14,650 bases of DNA, from the NCBI GenBank assembly GCA_003483565.1, contig DMYZ01000127.1:1-14650 (forward strand), given 5' to 3'. The position numbers and the translations under genes were made by a program. This document shows positions 1 to 8,434 of the stretch, piece after piece; position 1 is the stretch's first letter; each line of letters starts with the position of its first letter. A model generated the notes under the pieces. The model was given only the letters and a program-made list of their open reading frames with translations, did not search any database and was not told the DNA's origin. This stretch comes from Prevotella sp. GTDB lineage: Bacteria; Bacteroidota; Bacteroidia; Bacteroidales; Bacteroidaceae.

Positions 1-1509
1 GTATTCTACATAGTATTTTTGAGCAAAGTTGTAGTTGATATCCAATCCAAGGTTAGCATTACTTGTATTATGATAGTTTCCACTTTTGTTAATCTGATAT
101 CCATGTGCCAAGAGTGTTGCCTGAATTCCATGAAGACCGAATTGGCGATTGTAATCAAACTGACCTGAGAAGAATATGGTTTGTGTATCGGCAGAGGCTG
201 ATATATTTTGGATGCCAGTACGCTTGTCTGTACCATATTTTGTAAGTCCGATGATTTCATCCTTTCCATTGACATTTCCCCATTTAGCTTCGTATGAAGC
301 ATAATCATTATTAATAGAGGTAATGTAGCTAGTCGTATAGTCAACAGCAAACTGTGATTTGAATGAAAGCCCATGCAGTACCTTGTTCAGATCCATGTTA
401 ATACCTGCGTCAAATTGCATCTGACGAGTGGTTGTTGTGCTATATCCGGCAGCATACATAGAGGCAAAAGGATTTGTTTGATAACTTTGTGTACCACCTA
501 GCAGATATTTTCCGTCAATGATATAGTCGCTATTGCTGATAAGATCTTGCATAGTGGCAATGTCCGGATTTATGCTTGCCAAAGGAATTAATGGAGTAAG
601 TGGATATTGTGAGGTCGGGCACAGTGTAGCAGAACTGCTCCAAAAGTCAGAATTGTCGGTCTTGGCATTGTGAAAAATAACGTTAGCGTCAACCCAGGCC
701 GTTAGCATGTCGTTTAATCTGAGATCTACATTTCCACGAATATTGAGCAGGTTGGTGTTGTTATGTTTACCCTCACCGAACTTGATGAGATCTCCTGTGC
801 TGTTAAAGCCTATATTGGTGTAGAAATGGGCAAATTGTCCACCGCCGGAAAATTCTGCGTCTGCATCATAACTTTGATAGCTCTTCTTCAGATAATCTTT
901 AGAGAAGAAATTAATATCCGGGTAGCGATAAGGATCACGCCCAGAAGCATAGTTATATATGTTTTCATCACTATAGACCGGATTTTTTCCATCATTGGCC
1001 AAAGCTTCATTGTAGAGGGTCATATATTGGGCTGCTCCTAGATATTTAGGGTAATATTTTGGTACAAAGGTATCGGCATTACCCCTAACGTTGACTTGTA
1101 AACCATCGGTGTGCCCGCGCTTGGTAGTAACTAGAATGACACCTTTAGCCCCCCGGCTGCCATATAGAGCCACTGCAGAGGCAGCTTTCATAAAGGTGAT
1201 CTGTTCTATTTCATCAGCTGGAAGATAGCTGTTATCACGAGGCACGCCATCAACAAGAATAAGGGCGTCTCCTTGGTTCCACAGTTCTCCGTCGTAGCCA
1301 CCGACAAAGGCTTGTAGATCATTGCTGCCAAAACTCTTTTTGTTTAGGTCCTCTATGTTAATAGCTGATATACCACCCATTAGATCTTTTTTACAGACCT
1401 GGCGAAAGGCGATATTGACTTTTGCTGTGTCGGCAATATTTTGAGCCCTTATTCCTGCAGGTATCATAATTATTCCGACTAAGACTATATATTTTATTCG
1501 TTTATTCAT
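1..1509 (-). CDS. SusC/RagA-type TonB-dependent outer-membrane transporter, second of a tandem pair, C-terminus off window
   Basis: The frame is open from an ATG at 1509 to the window edge (503 codons), so the C-terminal part of the barrel and the stop lie outside. A signal peptide covers residues 1-23, ending in RAQ. A TonB plug follows at about residues 45-135, with LVDGVPRD (85-92) and the conserved plug end YGSRGAKGVILVTTKRG (116-132). The rest is aromatic- and Asn-rich barrel sequence. Unlike its neighbour at 3440-6562, it lacks the N-terminal carboxypeptidase-D-regulatory-like domain and the DETVVVGYG segment; the mature protein goes almost directly into a short VNIAFRQVCKKDLMGG stretch before the plug. 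By family knowledge it imports glycan oligosaccharides with a SusD partner, presumably encoded just left of base 1. It starts 36 bp after the first susD gene, so it is co-transcribed with it. Family call is firm; substrate is unknown. Confidence 0.93.
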   Translation of the reverse strand, partial: MNKRIKYIVLVGIIMIPAGIRAQNIADTAKVNIAFRQVCKKDLMGGISAINIEDLNKKSFGSNDLQAFVGGYDGELWNQGDALILVDGVPRDNSYLPADEIEQITFMKAASAVALYGSRGAKGVILVTTKRGHTDGLQVNVRGNADTFVPKYYPKYLGAAQYMTLYNEALANDGKNPVYSDENIYNYASGRDPYRYPDINFFSKDYLKKSYQSYDADAEFSGGGQFAHFYTNIGFNSTGDLIKFGEGKHNNTNLLNIRGNVDLRLNDMLTAWVDANVIFHNAKTDNSDFWSSSATLCPTSQYPLTPLIPLASINPDIATMQDLISNSDYIIDGKYLLGGTQSYQTNPFASMYAAGYSTTTTRQMQFDAGINMDLNKVLHGLSFKSQFAVDYTTSYITSINNDYASYEAKWGNVNGKDEIIGLTKYGTDKRTGIQNISASADTQTIFFSGQFDYNRQFGLHGIQATLLAHGYQINKSGNYHNTSNANLGLDINYNFAQKYYVEY

Positions 1510-1545
1510 AATTTGTCATTATCAATTATTGGTTTATCAAAAGAA

Positions 1546-3429
1546 TTACCAGCCTGGATTTTGTTTGAAATCTGGATATAAACTTGTATCACTGATCTTC
1601 AGTGGTAACCAATAGTGTTTTTCGGTGAAATTACGTTTAAGAATTAATTTTTCAGAGAATCCTGCAACCTGATCGTTTTCAGGGTGATCTTTATCGAAAG
1701 TTATACGCTTGAATTCTTGTGAGGTCTTGATATTATAAGGTTCCTTGTCAAGGAGAAGCCAACGTCTGAGATCATTGAATCTTTTACCTTCATAAGCTAG
1801 TTCTACAGCACGCTCACGACGAAGTTCTTCCATAAAACCATCAAGGTTATTGGCATATTTTGGTGCAACATCTGCAACGCCGGCACGCTCACGAACTTTG
1901 TTGACAGCTTGCACGGCAGAAAGAGAACATGCACCTACACGAGCATTTGGGTCTCCTGTTGCTTCAGCAGCAGCCTCAGCATACATCAAATAAACATCGC
2001 TTAAGCGCATCCATGGCAAATGGAGATGAAAATGGTGACTATAATCATATCCTTTATCAAACTTGTTACAGGTAACATCTATAAATTTATAAAGTAGATA
2101 TCCTGTACGGCTGCCACGGATAATATCGCGGAAGAGGCCGTCAGTCTGAAGATTAGCATAACGCCATTTTTCGTTAAGTGTATCCAGACTGGTCTTTACG
2201 ACTTTGCAACCATCAAATATGATATCATGATAAAAGCGAGGATCGCGTCCTTTGAATGGATGTTCTTTGTCAAATCCTGATTCTGGGTCATTAAGAGGCA
2301 GACCATTTGCCATGCCATAATAGTTTACGTAGTTGGCTGTTGGCAAAGAGGTAACGCCTGCATCGTTGATATCTTCACCTCCATATTGTTTGCTTTGTCC
2401 CCAGTTTGAATCATTCCACCCGTAAGAAGGACCACGGAATATAGCCTCGGTAATGGAATTGTCTTTAGTTTCTCCAGGCATTTTACCATTTTCGTCTATA
2501 GTATAGAAATTTTCAGAATACTGGCTGAAAGGGAGTAGTCCAAATTGTGTGGTACCAGATTCTACGAGAGCTAAGGCTTCGCTAAAGGCTTCTGCCGCAC
2601 GTTTACAATTATCTTTATTATAGTCAGTGCTGCCTGTACTTACTTTATTCATTAGAGGACTTCCTGCCCATAGTAAATCTTTTCCAAGATAGCTGAGAGC
2701 TGCAATTTTAGTAACACGTAGCTGATTCTTTCCTAATGTATTGCGCCCTACAGTTGTTTCATCCCAGTTGACAGGAAGCAGATCGGCTGCCTTTCGGAAA
2801 TCTTTGGCTGCGCTGTCAGCACATGCCTGATAAGAGAGACGAGGAAGGGTGAGCTTCTCATCAGATGGTAATACTTCATTGATATAAGGCAGCCCTCCAA
2901 AGTATTGCATGAGTTCAAAGTGAAACCATCCACGGAAAAAATACAATTGACCTGCGATAAGGTCTTTTTCTTCCTGTGTACCTTTCATCATGGCAAGATT
3001 CTCTATACCCATGTTTGCTTTGCGAATGCCATACCAGCAACCTGGTACCAAGGAGTGAGCAAAACGGTCACCTCCTGGATTGAAATTATTACGGTCCATA
3101 AATCCACTTTGCCATCCGTCATGGCTACTTTGCCATCCCCAAAAGTCACCTTGATCAATTTTATAGCACATGTGGTAATCTATACCCTGATTCATGATTT
3201 CATCTTCACCCCAATTGAAGGAATTACTCCAATAGCCTTTGGCAAAATCTGGAATACAGTTATAGAGTTCTTCGGTAAAACCTTGAAAATTTTTGAAATC
3301 CTTGAAGGCATCTGTAGGAGATATATCTGATTCTGGAGCCTTGTCAAGGTAATCGGTGCAAGAGGCCATCCCTATACCAATGGTGAGAAAGCTGCACGCT
3401 ATGATGATATATTTATTAAGATATTTCAT
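1546..3429 (-). CDS. SusD/RagB-family glycan-binding outer-membrane lipoprotein
   Basis: This is a 627-residue surface lipoprotein that, by family knowledge, forms the lid of the SusC transporter and binds oligosaccharides. Residues 1-23 are a lipoprotein signal ending M-A-S before Cys24 (lipobox MASC), followed by TDYLDKAPES, the usual SusD start. The SusD N-terminal helical (TPR-like) region follows. Late conserved family motifs are RLSDVYLMYAEAAAEATGD (about 470-490) and ELRRERAVELAYEGKRFNDL (about 530-550), and the protein ends in the typical YPDFKQNPGW. It is somewhat longer than the usual 500-580 residues, mostly through loops in the middle. The ATG sits only 10 bp after the stop of the susC gene, preceded by an A-tract rather than a Shine-Dalgarno sequence, so the two are surely one transcript. 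The glycan bound cannot be read from the sequence. Confidence 0.96.
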   Translation of the reverse strand: MKYLNKYIIIACSFLTIGIGMASCTDYLDKAPESDISPTDAFKDFKNFQGFTEELYNCIPDFAKGYWSNSFNWGEDEIMNQGIDYHMCYKIDQGDFWGWQSSHDGWQSGFMDRNNFNPGGDRFAHSLVPGCWYGIRKANMGIENLAMMKGTQEEKDLIAGQLYFFRGWFHFELMQYFGGLPYINEVLPSDEKLTLPRLSYQACADSAAKDFRKAADLLPVNWDETTVGRNTLGKNQLRVTKIAALSYLGKDLLWAGSPLMNKVSTGSTDYNKDNCKRAAEAFSEALALVESGTTQFGLLPFSQYSENFYTIDENGKMPGETKDNSITEAIFRGPSYGWNDSNWGQSKQYGGEDINDAGVTSLPTANYVNYYGMANGLPLNDPESGFDKEHPFKGRDPRFYHDIIFDGCKVVKTSLDTLNEKWRYANLQTDGLFRDIIRGSRTGYLLYKFIDVTCNKFDKGYDYSHHFHLHLPWMRLSDVYLMYAEAAAEATGDPNARVGACSLSAVQAVNKVRERAGVADVAPKYANNLDGFMEELRRERAVELAYEGKRFNDLRRWLLLDKEPYNIKTSQEFKRITFDKDHPENDQVAGFSEKLILKRNFTEKHYWLPLKISDTSLYPDFKQNPGW

Positions 3430-3439
3430 TTTTTTTTAA
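3430..3439 (-). promoter_or_regulatory. A-tract translation leader between susC and susD
   Basis: The whole gap between the susC stop and the susD ATG is TTAAAAAAAA on the coding strand. There is no purine-rich Shine-Dalgarno motif. Bacteroidetes initiation commonly depends on A-rich, unstructured leaders, so this short A-tract is the likely ribosome-loading sequence, probably aided by termination of the upstream gene. Confidence 0.45.
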
Positions 3440-6400
3440 TTACAAATCGATTTTAACACCTAAGTTGAAACGCTTAACAGTCGGATAGGCACCTTGTGAT
3501 GCAAGTCCTGTGCCTGCATAGTTAGATTCACGGTCATCAGGCATTCTGGACCATACCCAGAGATTGTTACCGTTGAGATAAATCTTCAGACTTGTAAGGC
3601 TGAAATGCTTGATCCACCCTTTAGTCCAAGTATAGGCAATTTCCATGTTTTTTAGACGGATAAAACTACCGTCATAGTGGAAGCGGGTACCTTCATAATA
3701 ACTTGGCGTAGAATTCCATCGTGGCATCGGTGCATCTGCATTAGTGTTGTTTTTGGTCCAAAATGATCCTTCATTAAATACTGTATCCAAATTTCCGCCA
3801 AGTGAATTGAACCCTACGTAACGATCAACATTGGTTACACCATAGAACTGTGCATAGAAACTCCAGCCTTTCCAGTCAAAGCCTATTGTCGCATTGTAAG
3901 TGTTTTGTGGAGTTCCTGTATATCCGTAAGGGGCATTATCATTTGAATCAATGATGCCATCACCATTATAGTCAATGACTGTATACTGTCCCGGGAGATT
4001 TTGATTGTCATTAGTATTGAATGGAGTCATGCCGATAACCTGGTCCCATGTATTGGCAAATCCTGTAGTAAGGTAAGCGTGATCCTGATCAATGGCAAAA
4101 CCAGCCTTTTTTTGATAGGCAGGAAGTAGCTCTGCATCGTCATAACGGACAATCTTGTTCTCTGCATGGGTCATGTTGAAATTACCCCAAAGGTGGAGAT
4201 CTCGGATCGTTTTGTTGATTCGTAGTTCAAGTTCATATCCCTTGGTATGCACACGACCATAGTTAAATGTAGGAGCGGTAGTCCCATAATATGAAGGCAT
4301 CGCACGATCGTTTCCAGAGATGAGAATGTCAGAGCGATTTTCATGGAAAAGCTCTACACTGCCAGCTAATAAACCACCAAGGAAAGAATAGTCTATACCA
4401 AAGTTCTGCTTGACGGCTTTTTCCCAGTGGACGTCAGGATTACCTACAGAGGCTTCCTTATACCAAGTATAAGGGCTCTTATCATCATAGAGGCCATTTG
4501 ACATATTGCCACCATATGCCCATTGAGTGACGTACAGCCAGCGAGCAGGAACATTATCATCGCCTACCTGACCATAGCTGTAACGGAACTTTAACATATC
4601 AATATATTTCCTGAGTGGAGTGAAGAATTTCTCTTCACTGATCATATAACCAATAGCACCGGAATTGAAGAAAGCAAAACGATTTTTTTTTGCAAATTTT
4701 TCCGAGCCATTATAGGCACCGTTATATTCGAAAAAGTATTTTTCAGCATAGTTATATGTTGTGCGGAATGCCCAATCCTCACGATAGTTTGTAAACTGAC
4801 TTCCTGTTGTATTTTCTGTACGGTTAAATACTCCCATCGCAGTGATGTCATGGTTTCCAAATTTATTACCCCAAAACAGCTGTCCCTGGTAGAAAAGATT
4901 GCGCTGTGAGGCGTTGTTTTCAACGGTACCTCCAGCCGTATTCCATTTGATACCTTCGTAGAAATCGAAATTTGTATTGCCATCAATGCTTTGCTGATAC
5001 GTAGTTTGACCAGTGTCTGGATTGATCCATTTATATTGAGCGTCATGATAGAGATCGTTGATGCCACGTTGATCCTCTAAAAAGACATTATCCCATGATA
5101 CAGAAATATTTGCTTTCAATCCTTTTAATAAAAAGCTAAGGTTTTGCTCTAGAATAAAATCTGTATTTATACGAGTGGTCGTATATTTTTGCTCACCGGA
5201 AAGAGCCAAATTCGCAATAGAGTTAGGCGCGCCCTGGGTATCAGCTGGATAATATCCCCATGTTCCATCTGAGTAACGGGGAAGAAACGCGTCATGAGGT
5301 GCGCTGTAGGCGGCTTGCCATAATTGAGATTCACCGAAGGAACCGGTATCTACTCCCCAAGGACCCTTACGGACTCCATGAGATCCAAAGATGTTAGCCT
5401 TAAATGTCGTAGTCTTGGTGAGCCGAAAGTCAAGATTACTACGCACATTTATACGATCAAAACCATAACCAGCTTTATAGCCTCTGTTGTTATTCCATTG
5501 GCGAAACATATCACCTTCATGCAGGAAGTCTATAGCTGCAAAATACTTGACGTATTTGGTACCACCGGAAATATTAATATTAGGATTGTAGGCCATTGCA
5601 TGATTTTTAAAAACTTCATCTTGCCAGTCTACATCAGGATAGCGTTCTGACTCTTCTAAATTTGACGGATTGCGATATTTTTCAAGAATAGCGGCAGGGG
5701 TTATTTTTGACCATGAGTTGGGAGAAAGACCTAATTCATGTTCTATAGCCTCATTACGTACATATAGGGCATCGGCACTATGAAGAGTACTTGGTAGTTT
5801 TGATACAACTTTTGCAGTCATATTCATGCCAATCTCTATTTTAGCTTTACCTTCTTGGCCTCGTTTGGTTGTGATAAGAATGACACCATTTGCACCTTTA
5901 ACACCGTAGACTGCGGTAGCACTGGCGTCTTTTAGTACAGATACGCTTTCCACAGAGCTGATATCAATGCTGCTCATAGGGCGTTCAACTCCATCTACAA
6001 GGACTAGAGGGTCGCTAGAGTTCCAGCTGCTGACACCACGAATAACAATTTTTGGATCTTCTTCACCAGGCATACCTGTAGAAGACATTGTAACAACACC
6101 AGGGAGGTTACCTGTGAGGGCTTCACCAATACTGCTTACTCCTCCGGCACGTTCCAGAACCTTGCCTGTAGTTTGAGTGATAGATCCAACCACACTTGCC
6201 TTTTTTTGTTGTCCATAACCTACAACGACTGTCTCATCAAGCATTTTTGCGTCACTCTTCATAATAATTTTAATAGGATAGGCACCTGTAGCTTCCAGTT
6301 CTTTTGAAGCCATTCCTACATAGGTTATGACCAGCGTAGCTTTCTTTGTAGGGATCTCCAGGACAAAATTTCCATCCAGATCCGAAACTGCAGCCACGTT

Positions 6401-6562
6401 AGGTTTTCCTTTCATGACGATAGTTGCACCTATCAAAGGCTCTCCATTCTCGTCAATGACACTCCCTCTAATCTTTGTCTGTGCTGATATTGTTGATACT
6501 GACATAAACAGCATGACAACGAGCAGGGAAATGATTTGGAAAAATCTTTTCGCTTGTTTCAT
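3440..6562 (-). CDS. SusC/RagA-type TonB-dependent outer-membrane oligosaccharide transporter, full length
   Basis: This 1040-residue protein has the complete SusC architecture. Residues 1-28 are a signal peptide ending in SAQ. A carboxypeptidase-D-regulatory-like beta-sandwich follows at about 30-102 (IRGSVIDENGEPLIGATIVM, then SDLDGNFVL). DETVVVGYG at 109-117 is the segment typically found between that domain and the plug. The plug runs to about 235 and includes VLVDGVERPM and YGVKGANGVILITTKRG. The remainder is a beta-barrel ending RFNLGVKIDL. It imports oligosaccharides into the periplasm using TonB energy, with the SusD protein encoded 10 bp downstream. It begins 27 bp after the GH43 stop with an A/T-rich leader and no Shine-Dalgarno sequence. 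An A9 run on the coding strand (4683-4691) falls in the barrel region. Family call is firm; substrate is inferred only from the neighbours. Confidence 0.97.
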   Translation of the reverse strand: MKQAKRFFQIISLLVVMLFMSVSTISAQTKIRGSVIDENGEPLIGATIVMKGKPNVAAVSDLDGNFVLEIPTKKATLVITYVGMASKELEATGAYPIKIIMKSDAKMLDETVVVGYGQQKKASVVGSITQTTGKVLERAGGVSSIGEALTGNLPGVVTMSSTGMPGEEDPKIVIRGVSSWNSSDPLVLVDGVERPMSSIDISSVESVSVLKDASATAVYGVKGANGVILITTKRGQEGKAKIEIGMNMTAKVVSKLPSTLHSADALYVRNEAIEHELGLSPNSWSKITPAAILEKYRNPSNLEESERYPDVDWQDEVFKNHAMAYNPNINISGGTKYVKYFAAIDFLHEGDMFRQWNNNRGYKAGYGFDRINVRSNLDFRLTKTTTFKANIFGSHGVRKGPWGVDTGSFGESQLWQAAYSAPHDAFLPRYSDGTWGYYPADTQGAPNSIANLALSGEQKYTTTRINTDFILEQNLSFLLKGLKANISVSWDNVFLEDQRGINDLYHDAQYKWINPDTGQTTYQQSIDGNTNFDFYEGIKWNTAGGTVENNASQRNLFYQGQLFWGNKFGNHDITAMGVFNRTENTTGSQFTNYREDWAFRTTYNYAEKYFFEYNGAYNGSEKFAKKNRFAFFNSGAIGYMISEEKFFTPLRKYIDMLKFRYSYGQVGDDNVPARWLYVTQWAYGGNMSNGLYDDKSPYTWYKEASVGNPDVHWEKAVKQNFGIDYSFLGGLLAGSVELFHENRSDILISGNDRAMPSYYGTTAPTFNYGRVHTKGYELELRINKTIRDLHLWGNFNMTHAENKIVRYDDAELLPAYQKKAGFAIDQDHAYLTTGFANTWDQVIGMTPFNTNDNQNLPGQYTVIDYNGDGIIDSNDNAPYGYTGTPQNTYNATIGFDWKGWSFYAQFYGVTNVDRYVGFNSLGGNLDTVFNEGSFWTKNNTNADAPMPRWNSTPSYYEGTRFHYDGSFIRLKNMEIAYTWTKGWIKHFSLTSLKIYLNGNNLWVWSRMPDDRESNYAGTGLASQGAYPTVKRFNLGVKIDL

Positions 6563-6589
6563 TGTTTTAAGTTTATAAATTTATTAGAA

Positions 6590-8227
6590 TTATTTGGTAT
6601 TGATATTAAAATAGTCTACATCGATCCATCCACCTGTGTTTTTCGTGGAATAGTTGTAAATGGCATATCTCGTTCCCATAAAGAGGCGCCGATAATCATA
6701 TATCATCTTAAAGTTTCCTCCTAATTGATGCCAGTCTTTTTTGTTATAGCTATAATAGAATGTCGCAATATCTTTATTTACATTGAAATCTGCATCAATA
6801 CGAAGGTAAATGATTGAATTTTTTAATTCAATAGAAGCTTGAATACTATCTTTGACATGAGTTATGGATTTACTATCGGGATCAAGAGTGACGGAACTCT
6901 GTAATAGATGAAGTAACCTTTTATTGCCGTCTTTGCATATTTGAAGCATTGCAGCATCACCTTGGAAAGCTGCAAATCCTGCACAATCTCCATCTTTCAT
7001 ATGAGAAATATCCATGCATATGTATGCATTAGATGCAGGACCTTCCATACGTTGCGTAAGGGTATTACGGGCATCAAAGATATTATGGCAGATTTTGCTG
7101 GTTTTTAGCCTGAGCCATCCTTTGCGTTCTTTCAAACTCCAGTCGGTGTCTATTGGGTTGTGATTCCACTCCCAATTATGGAGAAATAAATCGTAAGGAT
7201 GTTGAGTCTCATCAAAATTTTCATTATCAACCAGCGATTGTGCCTTACCACTTCCTGCATGGTCTACAATTACTTTGACAGTTGATGGTACCTTTCCATT
7301 ACTATCGCCTAGCATCGGCCAGTCATTGATCCAGTGGCATGGATTTAAAGTGAGTACACGTCCTACGCCTCCACGGTCCTGAAAAATAACTCCATACCAA
7401 TTTCCTTGATTAGTGTCAACAATGGTACCTTGTCCAACGTAATAGAATCCTCCAAATTTTGATTCAAGAATTACTTTCTTTTCCCATGGTCCCATAAGGT
7501 TATCTGCGCGAAAACATACTTGTCGGCGAGGCATCCCTTTTGGCCAGGAAACCATGAGTAGATAATATTTATGGTTTCTTTTTATCATTCTGCTGCCTTC
7601 CAGAAGCCCCGTCTCTTCATTGTCACGATCAAAAAGTTTCTGGTCCAGTCCATTTTGTTTAATATGGGTCAGGTCTGACGTCAGTTCTGTAATATGCCCG
7701 TTACCAGAAAAGACATATACGCGATTATCATCATCAAAAAATAATGAGGCATCATGAAAATGTGGCAGGCGAGAAACAAGAACCCATTTTCTTCCATTTA
7801 CAGAAGTATATATATAGGTGTCACCCCCTGGATTGTCATTAGGAGCAAATAAAGCGTAAAATTTTCCATTATGATATTTCAAAGAGGTAGCCCATTGCCC
7901 TCGTCCATAAACAGTACCTTTTATCATGTTATATTTTGGGGAGTCTGTCAGGCGATTGAAGATATATCCTATGGTTTTCCAATGTTTTAAATCATGGCTT
8001 TTCATGATTGGAGCACCGGGCATGAGGTGCATGGTCGTGGACACCATATAAAAATCACTACCTACTCGGATAATGTCAGGATCAGGTACGTCATCCCAAA
8101 GCATTGGGTTGCTTATTGTCACTGTATCGGAAAATGATGCAGGCATAGAAGAAGCATAAGTTGCTATATTGTTTGATTCACATAGCATGAAGCAGAATCC
8201 ATATAAGAATGTAGATTTAAAATTCAT
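6590..8227 (-). CDS. Glycoside hydrolase family 43 enzyme (beta-xylosidase/alpha-L-arabinofuranosidase type) with C-terminal beta-sandwich
   Basis: This 545-residue predicted secreted enzyme has a five-bladed GH43 propeller at about residues 37-325 and a second, lectin-like beta-sandwich at about 335-545, as in the XynB-like beta-xylosidases. The family's three catalytic acids can be placed: Asp49 in VPDPDIIR as general base, Asp159 in HFHDASLFFDDD as pKa modulator, and Glu210 in LLEGSRMIK as general acid. The stretch STTMHLMPGAPIMKSHDL (64-80) resembles subfamily 12-like members; that subfamily call is from memory. Members remove non-reducing xylose or arabinofuranose residues. The N-terminus (FLYGFCFMLC, then a small-residue region) looks like a Sec signal without a convincing lipobox, so a periplasmic location is likely but not certain. 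It is the first gene of the operon, and GAAGGA lies 3 bp before the ATG. Exact activity (xylosidase or arabinofuranosidase) cannot be decided here. Confidence 0.93.
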   Translation of the reverse strand: MNFKSTFLYGFCFMLCESNNIATYASSMPASFSDTVTISNPMLWDDVPDPDIIRVGSDFYMVSTTMHLMPGAPIMKSHDLKHWKTIGYIFNRLTDSPKYNMIKGTVYGRGQWATSLKYHNGKFYALFAPNDNPGGDTYIYTSVNGRKWVLVSRLPHFHDASLFFDDDNRVYVFSGNGHITELTSDLTHIKQNGLDQKLFDRDNEETGLLEGSRMIKRNHKYYLLMVSWPKGMPRRQVCFRADNLMGPWEKKVILESKFGGFYYVGQGTIVDTNQGNWYGVIFQDRGGVGRVLTLNPCHWINDWPMLGDSNGKVPSTVKVIVDHAGSGKAQSLVDNENFDETQHPYDLFLHNWEWNHNPIDTDWSLKERKGWLRLKTSKICHNIFDARNTLTQRMEGPASNAYICMDISHMKDGDCAGFAAFQGDAAMLQICKDGNKRLLHLLQSSVTLDPDSKSITHVKDSIQASIELKNSIIYLRIDADFNVNKDIATFYYSYNKKDWHQLGGNFKMIYDYRRLFMGTRYAIYNYSTKNTGGWIDVDYFNINTK

Positions 8228-8244
8228 AATTCCTTCTTTTTATT

Positions 8245-8301
8245 TGCAAATATACTATTACATTATTAATGTTTCTTTGTACTATGTAACATATACTTTA
8301 T
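8245..8301 (-). promoter_or_regulatory. Promoter and candidate HTCS operator of the GH43-susCD operon
   Basis: On the minus strand, TATATTTG at 8254-8247 matches the Bacteroidetes -7 consensus TAnnTTTG perfectly, about 20 bp before the GH43 ATG. No TTTG is found at the expected -33 distance. Instead ATAAAGT (8301-8295), TAC (8288-8286) and ACAAA (8280-8276) lie upstream and recur at identical spacing in front of the GH27 gene. A 13-bp palindrome (ACATTA-T-TAATGT, 8260-8272) lies inside but is not shared. The -7 call follows the known consensus; the operator role is inferred from the conserved spacing. Confidence 0.62.
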
Positions 8302-8330
8302 TTTATCCCCCTCTAAAATGTTGCAAAAAG

Positions 8331-8347
8331 ATGATATAATGTATCAT
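8331..8347. repeat. Small inverted repeat in the divergent intergenic region
   Basis: ATGATA and TATCAT form perfect 6-bp arms around TAATG, 87 bp upstream of the HTCS ATG. It could be a protein-binding site for control of the regulator gene, but the region is very AT-rich and such short repeats arise by chance. Confidence 0.25.
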
Positions 8348-8403
8348 GGTATCTTATTTTCTTAATAAATAAAAATATCCTTATTTTTTTTGATAAGATT
8401 TAT

Positions 8404-8411
8404 TACTTTTG
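8404..8411 (+). promoter_or_regulatory. Probable -7 promoter element of the HTCS gene
   Basis: TACTTTTG fits TAnnTTTG exactly and lies 23 bp upstream of the ATG at 8435, implying a leader of only about 15 bases. A TTTG at 8389-8392 is too close (11 bp) to be a standard -33 element. The ATAAAGT...ACAAA block seen at the two flanking promoters is not recognisable here. Confidence 0.45.
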
Positions 8412-8434
8412 TAATTCAATTATAAACCGAATTG

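Noticed and set aside
2905..3330. 141-codon plus-strand open frame inside the susD gene
   Set aside because: It is antisense to a clear SusD protein, has no recognisable domain, and reads as a low-complexity shadow of the real frame.
4642..5067. 141-codon minus-strand open frame inside the susC gene
   Set aside because: It is an alternate-frame shadow of the SusC barrel with no family features and no start context.
8260..8272. 13-bp palindrome in the GH43 promoter as the regulator site
   Set aside because: It lies between the operator-like islands and the -7 element and is absent from the GH27 promoter; in such AT-rich DNA a 6-bp dyad is easily accidental.
8384..8391. T-run in the divergent region as an intrinsic terminator
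   Set aside because: No GC-rich stem precedes it, and neither flanking gene reads into it in the right orientation.
8432..8434. TTG as start codon of the HTCS gene
   Set aside because: An ATG follows immediately in frame at 8435 and gives a normal signal peptide (MRYFCLNLML...); the TTG adds only one residue and has no supporting ribosome site.
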